Assembly (NCBI RefSeq): GCF_902810435.1
Contig: NZ_LR778174.1
Location: forward strand, 310,001 to 374,000
Direction of reading: 5' to 3'
DNA from: Veillonella parvula
GTDB taxonomy: Bacteria > Bacillota > Negativicutes > Veillonellales > Veillonellaceae
DNA: 64,000 bases
The translations under genes and the position numbers were made by a program. Shown in pieces: positions 26,557-35,610 of the stretch. Every line of letters begins with the position of its first letter. Position 1 is the stretch's first letter. The notes beneath the pieces were generated by a model. That model made no database searches, had not been told where the DNA came from, and saw only the letters and a list, made by a program, of their open reading frames with translations.

Positions 26557-26559
26557 TGT

Positions 26560-26625
26560 TTGACAGTCATTATAAATTGTAGTAATCTAAGTACATAATT
26601 AAAACATACCTTGAAGATATGTTTT
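26560..26625 (+). promoter_or_regulatory. Putative metNIQ promoter and leader hairpin
   Basis: TTGACA (26560-26565), 17 bases, TAATCT (26583-26588). In the leader, AAAACATA and TATGTTTT (26601-26625) form a perfect 8-bp hairpin about 50 bases before metN. No S-box or other known SAM riboswitch pattern is seen. Confidence 0.5.
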
Positions 26626-26672
26626 AGGAGAAATATTAATTCCTATCAATATAAAGGGAAAGAGGCGGTACA

Positions 26673-27695
26673 GTGATTGCTATACGAAATGTAACGAAAG
26701 AATTTGACGTTAATAAGCAAAAGGTTACTGCATTATCTGATGTAAACTTTACCATAGAAAAAGGGGACATATTTGGCATTATTGGCTTCAGTGGAGCTGG
26801 CAAATCCACACTGTTACGAATGATTAATGCTTTAGAGGTACCTACCTCTGGTCATGTTGAAATAGATGGTGTGAATATCAATGGCTTAAGTTTTAACGAG
26901 CTCAGAAAGGTTCGTAAGCGCATCGGCATGGTATTTCAACAGTTTAATTTATTGAATGCTAAATCTGTGTATGATAATGTGGCTATCCCGCTAATTCTTA
27001 ATAGGGTACCAAAATCCGACATTGATAAAAAGGTTAAAACCTTATTAGACTTTGTTGATTTAGGCGATAAAGCAAATGCATATCCTGGAGAATTATCTGG
27101 CGGTCAAAAGCAACGCGTTGGTATTGCCCGTGCATTAGCTACAGATCCATCCATATTGCTTTGTGATGAAGCAACTAGCGCTCTAGATCCTGATACAACA
27201 GAATCTATATTACAATTATTAGAACGTGTTAATCGTGAACTAGGGGTAACAGTAGTTATCGTAACTCATGAGATAGATGTAATTCAGAAAATATGTAATC
27301 GTGTTGTAGTTATGGAGCATGGAAAGCTCATAGAGAGCGGATCTGTACTTGAGGTGTTTAGTAAACCTAAACACGAAACAACAAAGCGATTTGTTAGGAC
27401 TGTAATTCCTGATGAGATTCCATCAACTGTGAAACATACATTAGCTTGTGATAAAAGGCCATACACAATTCTTAAGATGCATTTCTTAGGAAATAATACG
27501 ACAGATAATGTTCTATATCATATTAATAAAACCTTTGATTTAGAAACGAGTGTATTATTTGCTACGGTAACAGAGTTAGAACATACTGTACTTGGTATAT
27601 TCATTGTTCAGTTTATTGGCGATGATCTTGAGGTGGGCAAGGTAAAAGAGTATCTTGTTGCTCAAGGTATTGAATGGCAGGAGGTGACACTATAA
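26673..27695 (+). CDS. metN: Methionine ABC transporter ATP-binding protein
   Basis: ATPase of the MetNIQ importer for methionine. The 340-residue protein has Walker A GFSGAGKST near residue 38, LSGGQKQR, Walker B ILLCDEATSALDPDT, and a C-terminal NIL/ACT-like domain (from about residue 260) that binds methionine and inhibits transport in characterised homologues. The gene starts with GTG at 26673 after AAAGAGGCGG. Its stop TAA overlaps the metI ATG by one base, so it is the first gene of a tight operon. Confidence 0.92.
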   Translation: MIAIRNVTKEFDVNKQKVTALSDVNFTIEKGDIFGIIGFSGAGKSTLLRMINALEVPTSGHVEIDGVNINGLSFNELRKVRKRIGMVFQQFNLLNAKSVYDNVAIPLILNRVPKSDIDKKVKTLLDFVDLGDKANAYPGELSGGQKQRVGIARALATDPSILLCDEATSALDPDTTESILQLLERVNRELGVTVVIVTHEIDVIQKICNRVVVMEHGKLIESGSVLEVFSKPKHETTKRFVRTVIPDEIPSTVKHTLACDKRPYTILKMHFLGNNTTDNVLYHINKTFDLETSVLFATVTELEHTVLGIFIVQFIGDDLEVGKVKEYLVAQGIEWQEVTL

Positions 27696-28366
27696 TGGAT
27701 TTCTTCATGCAAGAACTTGGTGTTCCAGGAGCGCAGTTATTATTAGCCGCAGAACAGACATTATATATGGTGTTCCTATCTCTATTCATTGGTACTGTAT
27801 TAGGTCTAATTATCGCAGTTACATTGGTGGTAACAAATCCTAATGGTATCGTCAAAAATAGTATTGTTTATACCATTACAAATACAATTGTTAATATTGT
27901 ACGCTCCGTACCATTTATCATTTTGATGGTGTTTATATTACCGTTAACTAAGATGATTGTAGGTACTCGTGTTGGTACAATAGCGGCTATTGTACCACTT
28001 GTTATATTTATTGCCCCTTATCTAGCTCGACTCTTTGAAAACTCTATTTTAGAGGTTAATAAAGGGATTATCGAGGCTGCACAATCAATGGGGGCCTCTT
28101 ATTTTGAGGTGATTTGGCATTTTCTTTTACCAGAAGCAAAGGGTTCACTTATTTTATCTATTACAACGGGTACTATTGGTCTAATCGGTGCTACTGCTAT
28201 GGCTGGTGCTATTGGTGCTGGTGGTGTAGGTGATTTGGCCCTCACCTATGGTTATGAACGATTGAACTTCCCATTGATGTTATTTACCGTAATTATTTTG
28301 ATTATTTTTGTTCAAATTATTCAAACAATAGGTAACTATTTCGCACGTCGTGCGCGTCGTTCCTAA
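27695..28366 (+). CDS. metI: Methionine ABC transporter permease
   Basis: Membrane subunit of MetNIQ. The 223-residue protein has about five membrane segments and the BPD_transp EAA loop, here EAAQSMGASYFEVIWHFLLP near residue 128. It has the MetI-typical NIVRSVPFIILM and GATAMAGAIGAGGVGDLA. The ATG at 27695 overlaps the metN stop (TAATG) and is preceded by GGAGGTG. A longer in-frame start at 27674 lies within metN and is unlikely. Confidence 0.92.
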   Translation: MDFFMQELGVPGAQLLLAAEQTLYMVFLSLFIGTVLGLIIAVTLVVTNPNGIVKNSIVYTITNTIVNIVRSVPFIILMVFILPLTKMIVGTRVGTIAAIVPLVIFIAPYLARLFENSILEVNKGIIEAAQSMGASYFEVIWHFLLPEAKGSLILSITTGTIGLIGATAMAGAIGAGGVGDLALTYGYERLNFPLMLFTVIILIIFVQIIQTIGNYFARRARRS

Positions 28367-28420
28367 TTTGATAAAATAGATTTTAGTTATATTGATTGTG
28401 AAAATATAGGAGAAAATACT

Positions 28421-29245
28421 ATGAAATTTAAAAAGCTTCTTGCCCTTGGTGCAGCATTAGTATTTAGTGTAGCTTTTATCGCAGGCTGCGGCTCAAACAA
28501 TAGTGATAATGGTGCTAAAAAAGAATTAACTTATAGTAAATCTCAAGGCCCATACTCTGAATTGTTTGAAAAAGGTGTAAAACCAATTTTGGAAAAACAA
28601 GGATATACCTTTAAAGGTGTAGACATGTCTGACTTGGTACAAGCAGATCAAGTGTTGAGTGATGGTGAAGTAGATTTTAACGTTGAACAACATACAGCAT
28701 ACATGAAAAACTTCAACGAAAAACAAAATGGCCATCTTGTAGCCTTAACTCCAATTCCAACAGTACCAGCAGGGATCTTTAGTGGTTCTAAAACATCTCT
28801 AGATCAAGTGGCAGATGGCGACACAATTGCAGTACCTAATGATGCATCCAACATGGCTCGTGCTTATGCGCTATTGCAAAAAATCGGTTGGATTAAACTT
28901 GATCCTAACAAAGATTTAGCAACAGTAACACAAGCGGATATTGTTGAAAACCCTAAACATCTTAAATTTACAGAAATGAAATCTCTTACAATTCCTTCTG
29001 TACGTACTGATTTTGATTATATCGTTATTACAGGTGCTATTATCTATAATGCAAAAATCGATCCTAAATCCGCATTGGCAAATGAAGATGTATTGCCACA
29101 ATGGTTATTACAACTTGTAGTTAATGAGAAAAATAAAGATGCACAATGGGCAAAAGACATTGTAGCAGCTTACCAATCTCAAGAATTCAAAGACTACATG
29201 GAGAAAAATAATAACGGCCTATGGTTCGTACCAAAAGGTGAATAA
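28421..29245 (+). CDS. metQ: Methionine-binding lipoprotein
   Basis: Substrate-binding lipoprotein of the NlpA/MetQ family. The 274-residue protein has a signal ending in the lipobox FIAGC (Cys23). Family motifs include QGPYSELFE, VDFNVEQHTAYM and the FDYIVITGAIIYNA region near residue 194. ATAGGAG lies before the ATG. It is the third gene of metNIQ, 54 bp after metI, and is followed by a terminator. Confidence 0.92.
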   Translation: MKFKKLLALGAALVFSVAFIAGCGSNNSDNGAKKELTYSKSQGPYSELFEKGVKPILEKQGYTFKGVDMSDLVQADQVLSDGEVDFNVEQHTAYMKNFNEKQNGHLVALTPIPTVPAGIFSGSKTSLDQVADGDTIAVPNDASNMARAYALLQKIGWIKLDPNKDLATVTQADIVENPKHLKFTEMKSLTIPSVRTDFDYIVITGAIIYNAKIDPKSALANEDVLPQWLLQLVVNEKNKDAQWAKDIVAAYQSQEFKDYMEKNNNGLWFVPKGE

Positions 29246-29280
29246 TTAATAGAAAAACGTACTATATATGTGCACAAATA

Positions 29281-29322
29281 AAATAACCGCTGACAAGTAG
29301 TAACTTATCAGCGGTTATTTTG
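29281..29322. terminator. Terminator between metQ and the ABC exporter genes
   Basis: AAATAACCGCTGA and TCAGCGGTTATTTT pair over 13 bp, with T/A runs on both strands. It serves metQ and possibly the converging exporter operon. Confidence 0.75.
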
Positions 29323-29379
29323 CCGTTTACGGAATGATCTCAGGAGATTTCCATGCGTAAGATTGTTAAAATTATTATT

Positions 29380-31203
29380 CTATACCGTCATTCCTACAGC
29401 ATAGTTTTCATATAGTTTTTTATAGTATCCGTTAAGTGCCATGAGTTCATCATGTGTCCCTTGTTCTACAATGGTACCGTTTTCTACCACTAGTAGGAAG
29501 TCCGCATTTTTTATTGTGGATAAGCGATGGGCGATTACGATACTGGTTCGACCTTTGAGGAGTGTGTTCATCGCTTTTTGAACCTCTACTTCGGTGCGGG
29601 TATCTACGTTAGCCGTTGCTTCATCGAGGATGAGAATGTTAGGATCGGCTAAGAAGGCCCGAGCGATGGTAATTAATTGTCGTTGACCTTGGGAGAGATC
29701 ATCACCACCTCGGTTGAGCATCGTATCATATCCATTGGGTAATGTACGAATAAAGTGATCTGCCATGGCAAGCCTTGCGACATACTCGATTTCTTCACGT
29801 GTAGCATTTGGTTTGCCGTAGCCAATGTTATCGGCGATAGTACCCGTGAAAATCCAAGCGTCTTGCAATACCATTCCTACCGTATTATGTAAGCTTTCAC
29901 GAGACAAATCCCGAATATCTACATCGTCAATAGTGATGCGACCATTTTTAATGTCATAGAAGCGCATGATGAGATTCACTAATGTAGATTTACCAGCTCC
30001 GGTAGGGCCTACGATGGCTACCATAGAGCCAGCTGGAATGTGAATATTAATATCCTTCATAAACACATTGGACGGTGTATAACCAAAATCAACATGTTCA
30101 AAATCAATTGTCCCCGTATGAGCTTGATTACTTGGTTGATTGGCCGTCATAGATGTGTTAGTACTAATAGCGTCTCTATCAGTTTTTGATGAGCTGTTGG
30201 ATAATGTCAATTTTCCATCATCAATTTCAGATGGGACATCAATTACCTCATAAATACGGCCTAAGGCTGCAGCGGTTTCTTGAAATTTTGTCATAATATA
30301 GGAACTACGAGATAGGGGGTCGGATACCTGACCCACATAGAGGAAGAATGCCTGAATATCCCCAATGGAAATGGACCCACGTAATACCATAAGACCGCCT
30401 TGAATAGCGACGAGGCAATAGGTAAATTGATTTAAAAATTTTACGAGAGGCTCTACAAGCTGACTGGTGAAAGTAGCACTTCTCATACTTTTAAATAGAT
30501 TGTCATTCAGTATATTTACTTGGCGAGTTGTAGTCTCTTCTAGACCAAAGGTTTGAATAATTGGCTTGCCTACAACGATTTCTTCTATGCCACTGTTGAA
30601 AGCTCCTAATGCATTCTGATTTCTAAGATACACGCGGCGAGCTCGTTTAGATAGCCACGTTAAGCATATAATACCAATCAGTATGATGACGATAATGGAT
30701 GTTCCCAAAATTGGACTGATCCAGAGCATCATTGCAGTGGCGCCGATGATTCCGATAATGGCGGATACGAGACCGGGCACACCTTCACCTATCGTTTCTG
30801 CGACAGCATCCAAATCAGAGGTTAGACGGCTTAGAAGATCGCCACGTTGGTGATCGTGAAAGTATTCGATAGGCAATGAGTATAGGTGAGTACTCATGCG
30901 TGTACGCAAGGCGAGCACTGTTTTTGATCCAATGGAGGCCATCATGTATTCGCCGAAGTACGTGAATAAAGCATGACCTCCATAGATGGCAATAAGCCAG
31001 AGGATGATTGTATCAATAGAGGCGAATATGGTATTAATGTCTTGGTTTGTTTGTAATCCGCTAATAATAGCATCTACGACCTTGCCAAGTAATACTGGAG
31101 CTGATACCTCAAACATAGCTGCTGTGATAAGGGCTAAGATGAGTAGTGCCAGCCAACCCCATTGGCTTTTAGAATCGATTAGGAAACGACGTAATGGGCT
31201 CAT
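29380..31203 (-). CDS. ABC exporter half-transporter, second subunit
   Basis: A 607-residue protein with an N-terminal six-span membrane domain and a C-terminal ATPase: Walker A GPTGAGKST near residue 405, signature LSQGQRQL, Walker B ILILDEATANVDTRTE with the catalytic Glu present. It overlaps the upstream gene by four bases (ATGA) and pairs with it as a heterodimeric exporter of the LmrCD/BmrCD type. These move drugs, lipids or peptides; the substrate is not readable here. GGAGGTGAC precedes the ATG. A linker of about 35 Ser/Thr-rich residues separates the domains. Confidence 0.85.
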   Translation of the reverse strand: MSPLRRFLIDSKSQWGWLALLILALITAAMFEVSAPVLLGKVVDAIISGLQTNQDINTIFASIDTIILWLIAIYGGHALFTYFGEYMMASIGSKTVLALRTRMSTHLYSLPIEYFHDHQRGDLLSRLTSDLDAVAETIGEGVPGLVSAIIGIIGATAMMLWISPILGTSIIVIILIGIICLTWLSKRARRVYLRNQNALGAFNSGIEEIVVGKPIIQTFGLEETTTRQVNILNDNLFKSMRSATFTSQLVEPLVKFLNQFTYCLVAIQGGLMVLRGSISIGDIQAFFLYVGQVSDPLSRSSYIMTKFQETAAALGRIYEVIDVPSEIDDGKLTLSNSSSKTDRDAISTNTSMTANQPSNQAHTGTIDFEHVDFGYTPSNVFMKDINIHIPAGSMVAIVGPTGAGKSTLVNLIMRFYDIKNGRITIDDVDIRDLSRESLHNTVGMVLQDAWIFTGTIADNIGYGKPNATREEIEYVARLAMADHFIRTLPNGYDTMLNRGGDDLSQGQRQLITIARAFLADPNILILDEATANVDTRTEVEVQKAMNTLLKGRTSIVIAHRLSTIKNADFLLVVENGTIVEQGTHDELMALNGYYKKLYENYAVGMTV

Positions 31204-33065
31204 TCTGTCACCTCCTGAGATGCTAAAATTTGTTTATATACGGTAGAGTTTTCAGCTAATTCATCATGAGTGCCATACCCTGCCACTTGACCTCTGTTGA
31301 TGATTAAGATGTGGTCTGCTTTTTTTGCAGCACTTACCTTTTGCTCTACAGAGATGAGAGCGGGGCGATTGTCCTTTTGCAATTCCTCGTGTAATACGGT
31401 GCGAACGGCACGCTCTGTGGTGCCGTCGAGAGCAGAGAAACTATCATCGAATATAAATAAATCTGGTTTGCGCACGAGCGCTCTAGCCATGGCAAGACGT
31501 TGGCGTTGACCTCCAGATAGATTAGTACCACCTTGGGAGACGATATATTGGTAACCACCTTCAAGACGACTAATAAATTCATCCGCCTTAGATAATCGGC
31601 ATGCATTTTCTATATCTTGAACTGAAATATTTTGGTTTGGTGCAGCACCGTAACGGATGTTCATTTCTACAGTCCCTGTAAATAAGTAGGCTTTTTGTGG
31701 GACATAACCGATGCGTGAGCGTAAGTCATCTACATTCCATTCATAGATGGATTTGCCTTTGAAGAGAATGTCTCCAGACTCAATGGAGAATAGGCGAGGG
31801 ATTAGGTTTGTAATCGTACTTTTACCAGAACCAATGTCACCCATAATAGCCAATGTTTCACCGTGATGAACGGTAAAGGAAATATTTTCTAAAGCCGGCG
31901 ATTCTGCATTATCGTAACGGAACGTAACATTGCGAAATTCCAGAAGTGGAGTATCATCGTTTGCCGATGCCGATGCCGATGCCGATGCCGATGCCGATGC
32001 CGATGCCGATGCCGATGCCGATGCCGATGCCAAATCTACAAATTTTCTGCTATCTTCTTGGCCAACTATATAATGGGTGTTTAAATTTGTATTTTTATTA
32101 TATGGTTCAGGAAATGTATCTGAGTTTTCGTGTTCCAATAACTCTTGAATGCGGGTGTAACATACGATAGCTTCGGGTATATCTATGATGACGAAAATAG
32201 CCATGAGCATACTTAAGAGGATAAGGTTAGCGTATTCAATAACGGCCATAATGTCACCTATTTGTAGGGAACCTATGCTTACGTTATAGCCTCCGAGCCA
32301 AAGGATAGCAACGGTACTCATGTTAAAGAGAATTAATATAGTCGGTAAACCAATAGCAAAGGTTTGGCGTAATCTTTTATTTAGTTGAGCTGTTTCTGTA
32401 AAAATTTCTATTTCTTTAGTATTTTCGTAATGTCTTCTATTGAAAGCTCGTATAACAGGCATGCCCACAATATGATCACGTACCATATCGGTAATAGTAT
32501 CTAGTTTTAGTTGTAACGCTTTAATAATAGGTAAGGCGCGGCTTTCAATAAAAATTATGGTCAGTATCATGAATGCCATAACAGCGAGGATGACGAGACC
32601 TAGTTGCCAGCTCTTATAGAAGGTTAGTCCTAGACCAATACATATCATGAGAGGCATAGGGAGAATCATATTTAAACCTTCTCCTAGAACTGATTGAATT
32701 TTCTCAACGTCTCGACTGGTCCGCATGAGTATGGTGCCTGTACCAAAGTGTGTAAAGTCGCGTAGTGAAAAGGCTTGTATAGCTTTCACCAAATTGTCGC
32801 GCAATACTTTGCCTATAGAGGCTGAAATATGAGCGCTCATAGCAACACCTAGGATAGCAGACGATACTGTTAATAGTGCAACGATAAGCATCGTTGCACT
32901 AGAGTTAGTAATCATCTCTAAATCACCATGGAGGACACCGTCATTGATGATGGTAGCTGTTAAGGTTGGTATATATAAAGTGCCTGCTACATTGAGTAAC
33001 GAAAGAAGTGACACAATGATAATAGAGAACCATAAAGGTTTTATATAACTAGAAATTAACTTCAT
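31200..33065 (-). CDS. ABC exporter half-transporter, first subunit, with an Ala-Ser repeat linker
   Basis: A 621-residue protein with a membrane domain (residues about 1-310) and an ATPase domain: Walker A GDIGSGKST near 410, LSGGQRQR, Walker B LFIFDDSFSALD. Asp instead of Glu after Walker B marks the degenerate site, as expected for one half of a heterodimeric exporter. Between the domains, residues about 346-368 are (Ala-Ser)x11, encoded by a perfect hexamer microsatellite. GAAAGGA lies before the ATG. It is first in a two-gene operon, divergent from the anion transporter gene. Confidence 0.85.
   Translation of the reverse strand: MKLISSYIKPLWFSIIIVSLLSLLNVAGTLYIPTLTATIINDGVLHGDLEMITNSSATMLIVALLTVSSAILGVAMSAHISASIGKVLRDNLVKAIQAFSLRDFTHFGTGTILMRTSRDVEKIQSVLGEGLNMILPMPLMICIGLGLTFYKSWQLGLVILAVMAFMILTIIFIESRALPIIKALQLKLDTITDMVRDHIVGMPVIRAFNRRHYENTKEIEIFTETAQLNKRLRQTFAIGLPTILILFNMSTVAILWLGGYNVSIGSLQIGDIMAVIEYANLILLSMLMAIFVIIDIPEAIVCYTRIQELLEHENSDTFPEPYNKNTNLNTHYIVGQEDSRKFVDLASASASASASASASASASASASANDDTPLLEFRNVTFRYDNAESPALENISFTVHHGETLAIMGDIGSGKSTITNLIPRLFSIESGDILFKGKSIYEWNVDDLRSRIGYVPQKAYLFTGTVEMNIRYGAAPNQNISVQDIENACRLSKADEFISRLEGGYQYIVSQGGTNLSGGQRQRLAMARALVRKPDLFIFDDSFSALDGTTERAVRTVLHEELQKDNRPALISVEQKVSAAKKADHILIINRGQVAGYGTHDELAENSTVYKQILASQEVTE
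31963..32028. repeat. Hexanucleotide microsatellite (GCCGAT)x11 inside an ABC exporter gene
   Basis: Eleven uninterrupted copies of GCCGAT (66 bp), read on the minus strand as alternating Ser and Ala. It has the same copy number and length as the tract in znuC but a different hexamer. Confidence 0.95.
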
Positions 33066-33275
33066 TTCAATCCTTTCGACATATCTTTCGATATATTAGT
33101 AATTTTCGATATTTATATTGTATTGTATAAAACCAAAAATATCTAGTAAAAACTATTACTAAAAGTTTAGTATTAATCAATAAGTATTATGACGAATATT
33201 ATATTCTCACTAAAAAAATTCTGCTATACTGTATTAGCAATTTTGCAGTTTTATTTTTAGTAAGGAGTGTTCTTA

Positions 33276-34742
33276 ATGAAGTTGAATTGGAAATTATTCG
33301 CACCGCTTGTGGTAGCTATTCTTGTATGGCTCATCGGTGCGCCTGAAGGTCTTAGTCCAAATTCTTGGATTTATGTAAGTATTTTTGCAGGCCTTGTGGT
33401 GGGGTTGATTTTAGAACCAATGCCACCAGCTTTCATCGGTATCATTGCTGTTACCGTATCTATGTTATTTAAGGTTGGTCCAGCACCTATTATAGACAAA
33501 GCAACTGGTGTAGCAAAGGCTATTACGGATGCCCAAGCTATCAGCTGGGGACTTAGCGGTTTCTCTAATGCTATCGTGTGGTTGATATTCGCAGCATTTA
33601 TGATCGGTATCGGTTATGAAAATTCTGGTCTTGGTCGACGTATCGCATTGTTCTTGGTAGCAAAGCTTGGAAAGTCCTCTTTAGGTCTTGGGTATGCTAT
33701 TGCTATTACTGACCTTGTGTTGGCTCCATTTATTCCAAGTAATGCGGCTCGTTCTGGTGGTACGATTTATCCAATTGTATCCAGTATTTGTCCGATGTTC
33801 GATTCTTACCCCGATAAGAATCCTCGTAAAATTGGTTCCTATTTGAACTGGGTAGCATTGGCAACAACTTGTGTATCTAGCTCTATTTTCTTGACTGGTG
33901 CGGCGCCAAATCCATTGGCTCTTGAATTGTCTGCAAAGTCGGGTATCGTAGCGGCAAACTGGGGCACATGGTTCCTAGCATTCTTGCCAGTGGGTATTAT
34001 ACTATTTATCATCACACCATTATTGACCTATGTATTCTGTAAACCGGAGGTAAAAGGGTCCCCTGAAATTGCAGCATGGGCAAGGGATGAATATAAGAAA
34101 TTAGGTTCCATGACACGCAGTGAAATTTTCATGGCCTTGATTTCTGTGTTAGCTCTTGTATTGTGGATTGGGGCTTCTACATTTAAAATAAACCCAACTA
34201 CAACGGCTTTAATTGTTATTATCTTGATGATTTTTACTAAGATTATGACATGGCAAGACTTCCTTGCTAACAAACCAGCATGGAATGTTTTGACTTGGTT
34301 TGCTACACTCGTACCTATGGCTTCTGGCCTTAAAAATGTAGGTTTCTTAGACTGGCTTGCTAAATCTGCTGGTGGTTCTTTGGTTTCTTTAGATCCTACA
34401 ATGGCAGTTCTTGGCTTGTTATTAGCATTCTGCTTACTTCGTTACTTCTTTGCTTCTGGCACTGCTTATGTAACAGCTATGGTAGGTTTGTTTGCTACTC
34501 TAATTCTTCAGATTCCTGGTATTGATCCAGCTCAAGTTATGTTAATTCTTTTAGTACCAATGGGTATTATGGGTATCCTTACACCATATGGTACTGGTCA
34601 CAGTCCAATCTGGTTTGCTAGTGGCTATAACAAAGGTCCTGAATTCTGGAAATTAGGCGCTATCTTTGGGATTATCTACCTTGCGATATTTATCGTGGTG
34701 GGGATTCCATGGATTCAGTTCGTAATGCCACTTTTAGGATAA
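33276..34742 (+). CDS. DASS-family anion (di-/tricarboxylate) transporter
   Basis: A 488-residue inner-membrane protein with about 12 hydrophobic segments, the same length as the bacterial antiporters CitT and TtdT (citrate/succinate and tartrate/succinate exchange). Motif APFIPSNAARSGGTIYPI contains the family SNT-like substrate hairpin, repeated in the second half as ILTPYGTGHSPIWFASGY. I chose the ATG at 33276, eight bases after AAGGAG; a GTG at 33267 is too close to that site. It is monocistronic and could supply succinate-exchange substrates. Confidence 0.82.
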   Translation: MKLNWKLFAPLVVAILVWLIGAPEGLSPNSWIYVSIFAGLVVGLILEPMPPAFIGIIAVTVSMLFKVGPAPIIDKATGVAKAITDAQAISWGLSGFSNAIVWLIFAAFMIGIGYENSGLGRRIALFLVAKLGKSSLGLGYAIAITDLVLAPFIPSNAARSGGTIYPIVSSICPMFDSYPDKNPRKIGSYLNWVALATTCVSSSIFLTGAAPNPLALELSAKSGIVAANWGTWFLAFLPVGIILFIITPLLTYVFCKPEVKGSPEIAAWARDEYKKLGSMTRSEIFMALISVLALVLWIGASTFKINPTTTALIVIILMIFTKIMTWQDFLANKPAWNVLTWFATLVPMASGLKNVGFLDWLAKSAGGSLVSLDPTMAVLGLLLAFCLLRYFFASGTAYVTAMVGLFATLILQIPGIDPAQVMLILLVPMGIMGILTPYGTGHSPIWFASGYNKGPEFWKLGAIFGIIYLAIFIVVGIPWIQFVMPLLG

Positions 34743-34750
34743 TTAAATAG

Positions 34751-34824
34751 AGCCCCTCGTAGCATTCTGCTCGCTCTCCATCCCTTGCAAGTCGAGCTTA
34801 CAGAACACTACGAGGGGCTTTCCT
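34751..34824 (+). terminator. Long terminator hairpin after the anion transporter gene
   Basis: AGCCCCTCGTAGCATTCTG (34751-34769) pairs with CAGAACACTACGAGGGGCT (34801-34819), 17 of 19 bases, followed by TTCCTT. The 31-base loop contains GCAAGTCGAGCTTA, which recurs downstream. Confidence 0.65.
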
Positions 34825-35050
34825 TATATCCGAAAATGGCATAACTCACTTCGGGCGGGCAAGTCGCTGGACAGACATATGGCGGCTTCTTCTATCTTAA
34901 AATGGCAATACTCACTTCAAGTGGGTAAGTTGCTTAGTAGATACAATGCGGCTTCTTTTTATCTTAAAATGGCAATAGTCACTTCGGGAGTAGCAAGTCG
35001 AGTTTAAAGAACACTACGAGTAGCTTCCTTTATATCCGAAAATGGCAAAA
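34786..35050. repeat. Degenerate tandem repeat, period about 67 bp
   Basis: AAAATGGCA recurs at 34833, 34899, 34966 and 35039 (spacing 66, 67, 73), each within a unit such as CTTC...ATC(C/T)(G/T)(A/T)AAAATGGCA(A/T)(A/T)ACTCACTTC...GCAAGTCG. The first and last units share most of 60 bases, including CAAGTCGAG and GAACACTACGAG. The repeats fill the 404-bp gap before the PACE gene and start from the right arm of the terminator hairpin. Confidence 0.75.
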
Positions 35051-35146
35051 CTCGACAGAGCTCGACAAATCTAAGAAAATAAATATAATATTGATGTGAT
35101 AGTAAATATCTTTATTTGGGGTTTCTGATGGAGGTGGTTTATTATT

Positions 35147-35551
35147 ATGTCTGCTACAGAGCGTGTTGTACAGTCGATTTTATATGAGTTGGGCTGTGTT
35201 ATGATTGGCTGGTCGGTGATGCAGTTTGTTCCTCATGAGGGTCAGCCTCTTGCTTTGATGGTTATTTTTTCCTTACTGGCTATGGTTTGGAATTTTGTGT
35301 TTAACTGGATATTTGATAAACTAGTACCAGGTGATCGATTAGCACGAGGTCCTGTAATCCGTACAGTTCATGCGGTATTATTTGAAGGTTTGTTTATGCT
35401 TGCTACAGTACCGATTATTATGTACATGATGCATATGAGCTTTTGGATGGCCTTTGTTACAGATATAACGATGACATTAGTCATCTTAGGTTATACGTAT
35501 ATTTATAATTGGGTGTATGATCGGGCACGTTTATTATTTGTAGAAGCTTAG
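35147..35551 (+). CDS. PACE-family efflux transporter
   Basis: A 134-residue inner-membrane protein with four spans arranged as two bacterial transmembrane pair (BTP) domains. The repeats begin with RVVQSILYELG and RTVHAVLFEGLF, each holding the conserved Glu, and contain WNFVFNWIFDKL and YTYIYNWVYDRAR. AceI and other PACE proteins export chlorhexidine and short-chain diamines. GGAGGTGG precedes the ATG. The family was named from Proteobacteria, so its presence here is notable. The nearby ECF-like and sulfur genes give no clue to its substrate. Confidence 0.85.
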   Translation: MSATERVVQSILYELGCVMIGWSVMQFVPHEGQPLALMVIFSLLAMVWNFVFNWIFDKLVPGDRLARGPVIRTVHAVLFEGLFMLATVPIIMYMMHMSFWMAFVTDITMTLVILGYTYIYNWVYDRARLLFVEA

Positions 35552-35610
35552 TTTTAATATATGAGGTAGGTACCTCTTGAAAAATCTATATCGTATAGTA
35601 GGAGGTTCTT

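Noticed and set aside
26421..26672. SAM riboswitch upstream of metNIQ
   Set aside because: The conserved S-box or SAM-II cores are not visible; only a terminator for the upstream gene, a promoter and a small leader hairpin are seen.
31946..32170. Plus-strand open frame with Pro-Met repeats
   Set aside because: It is the antisense of the (Ala-Ser) tract of the ABC exporter gene.
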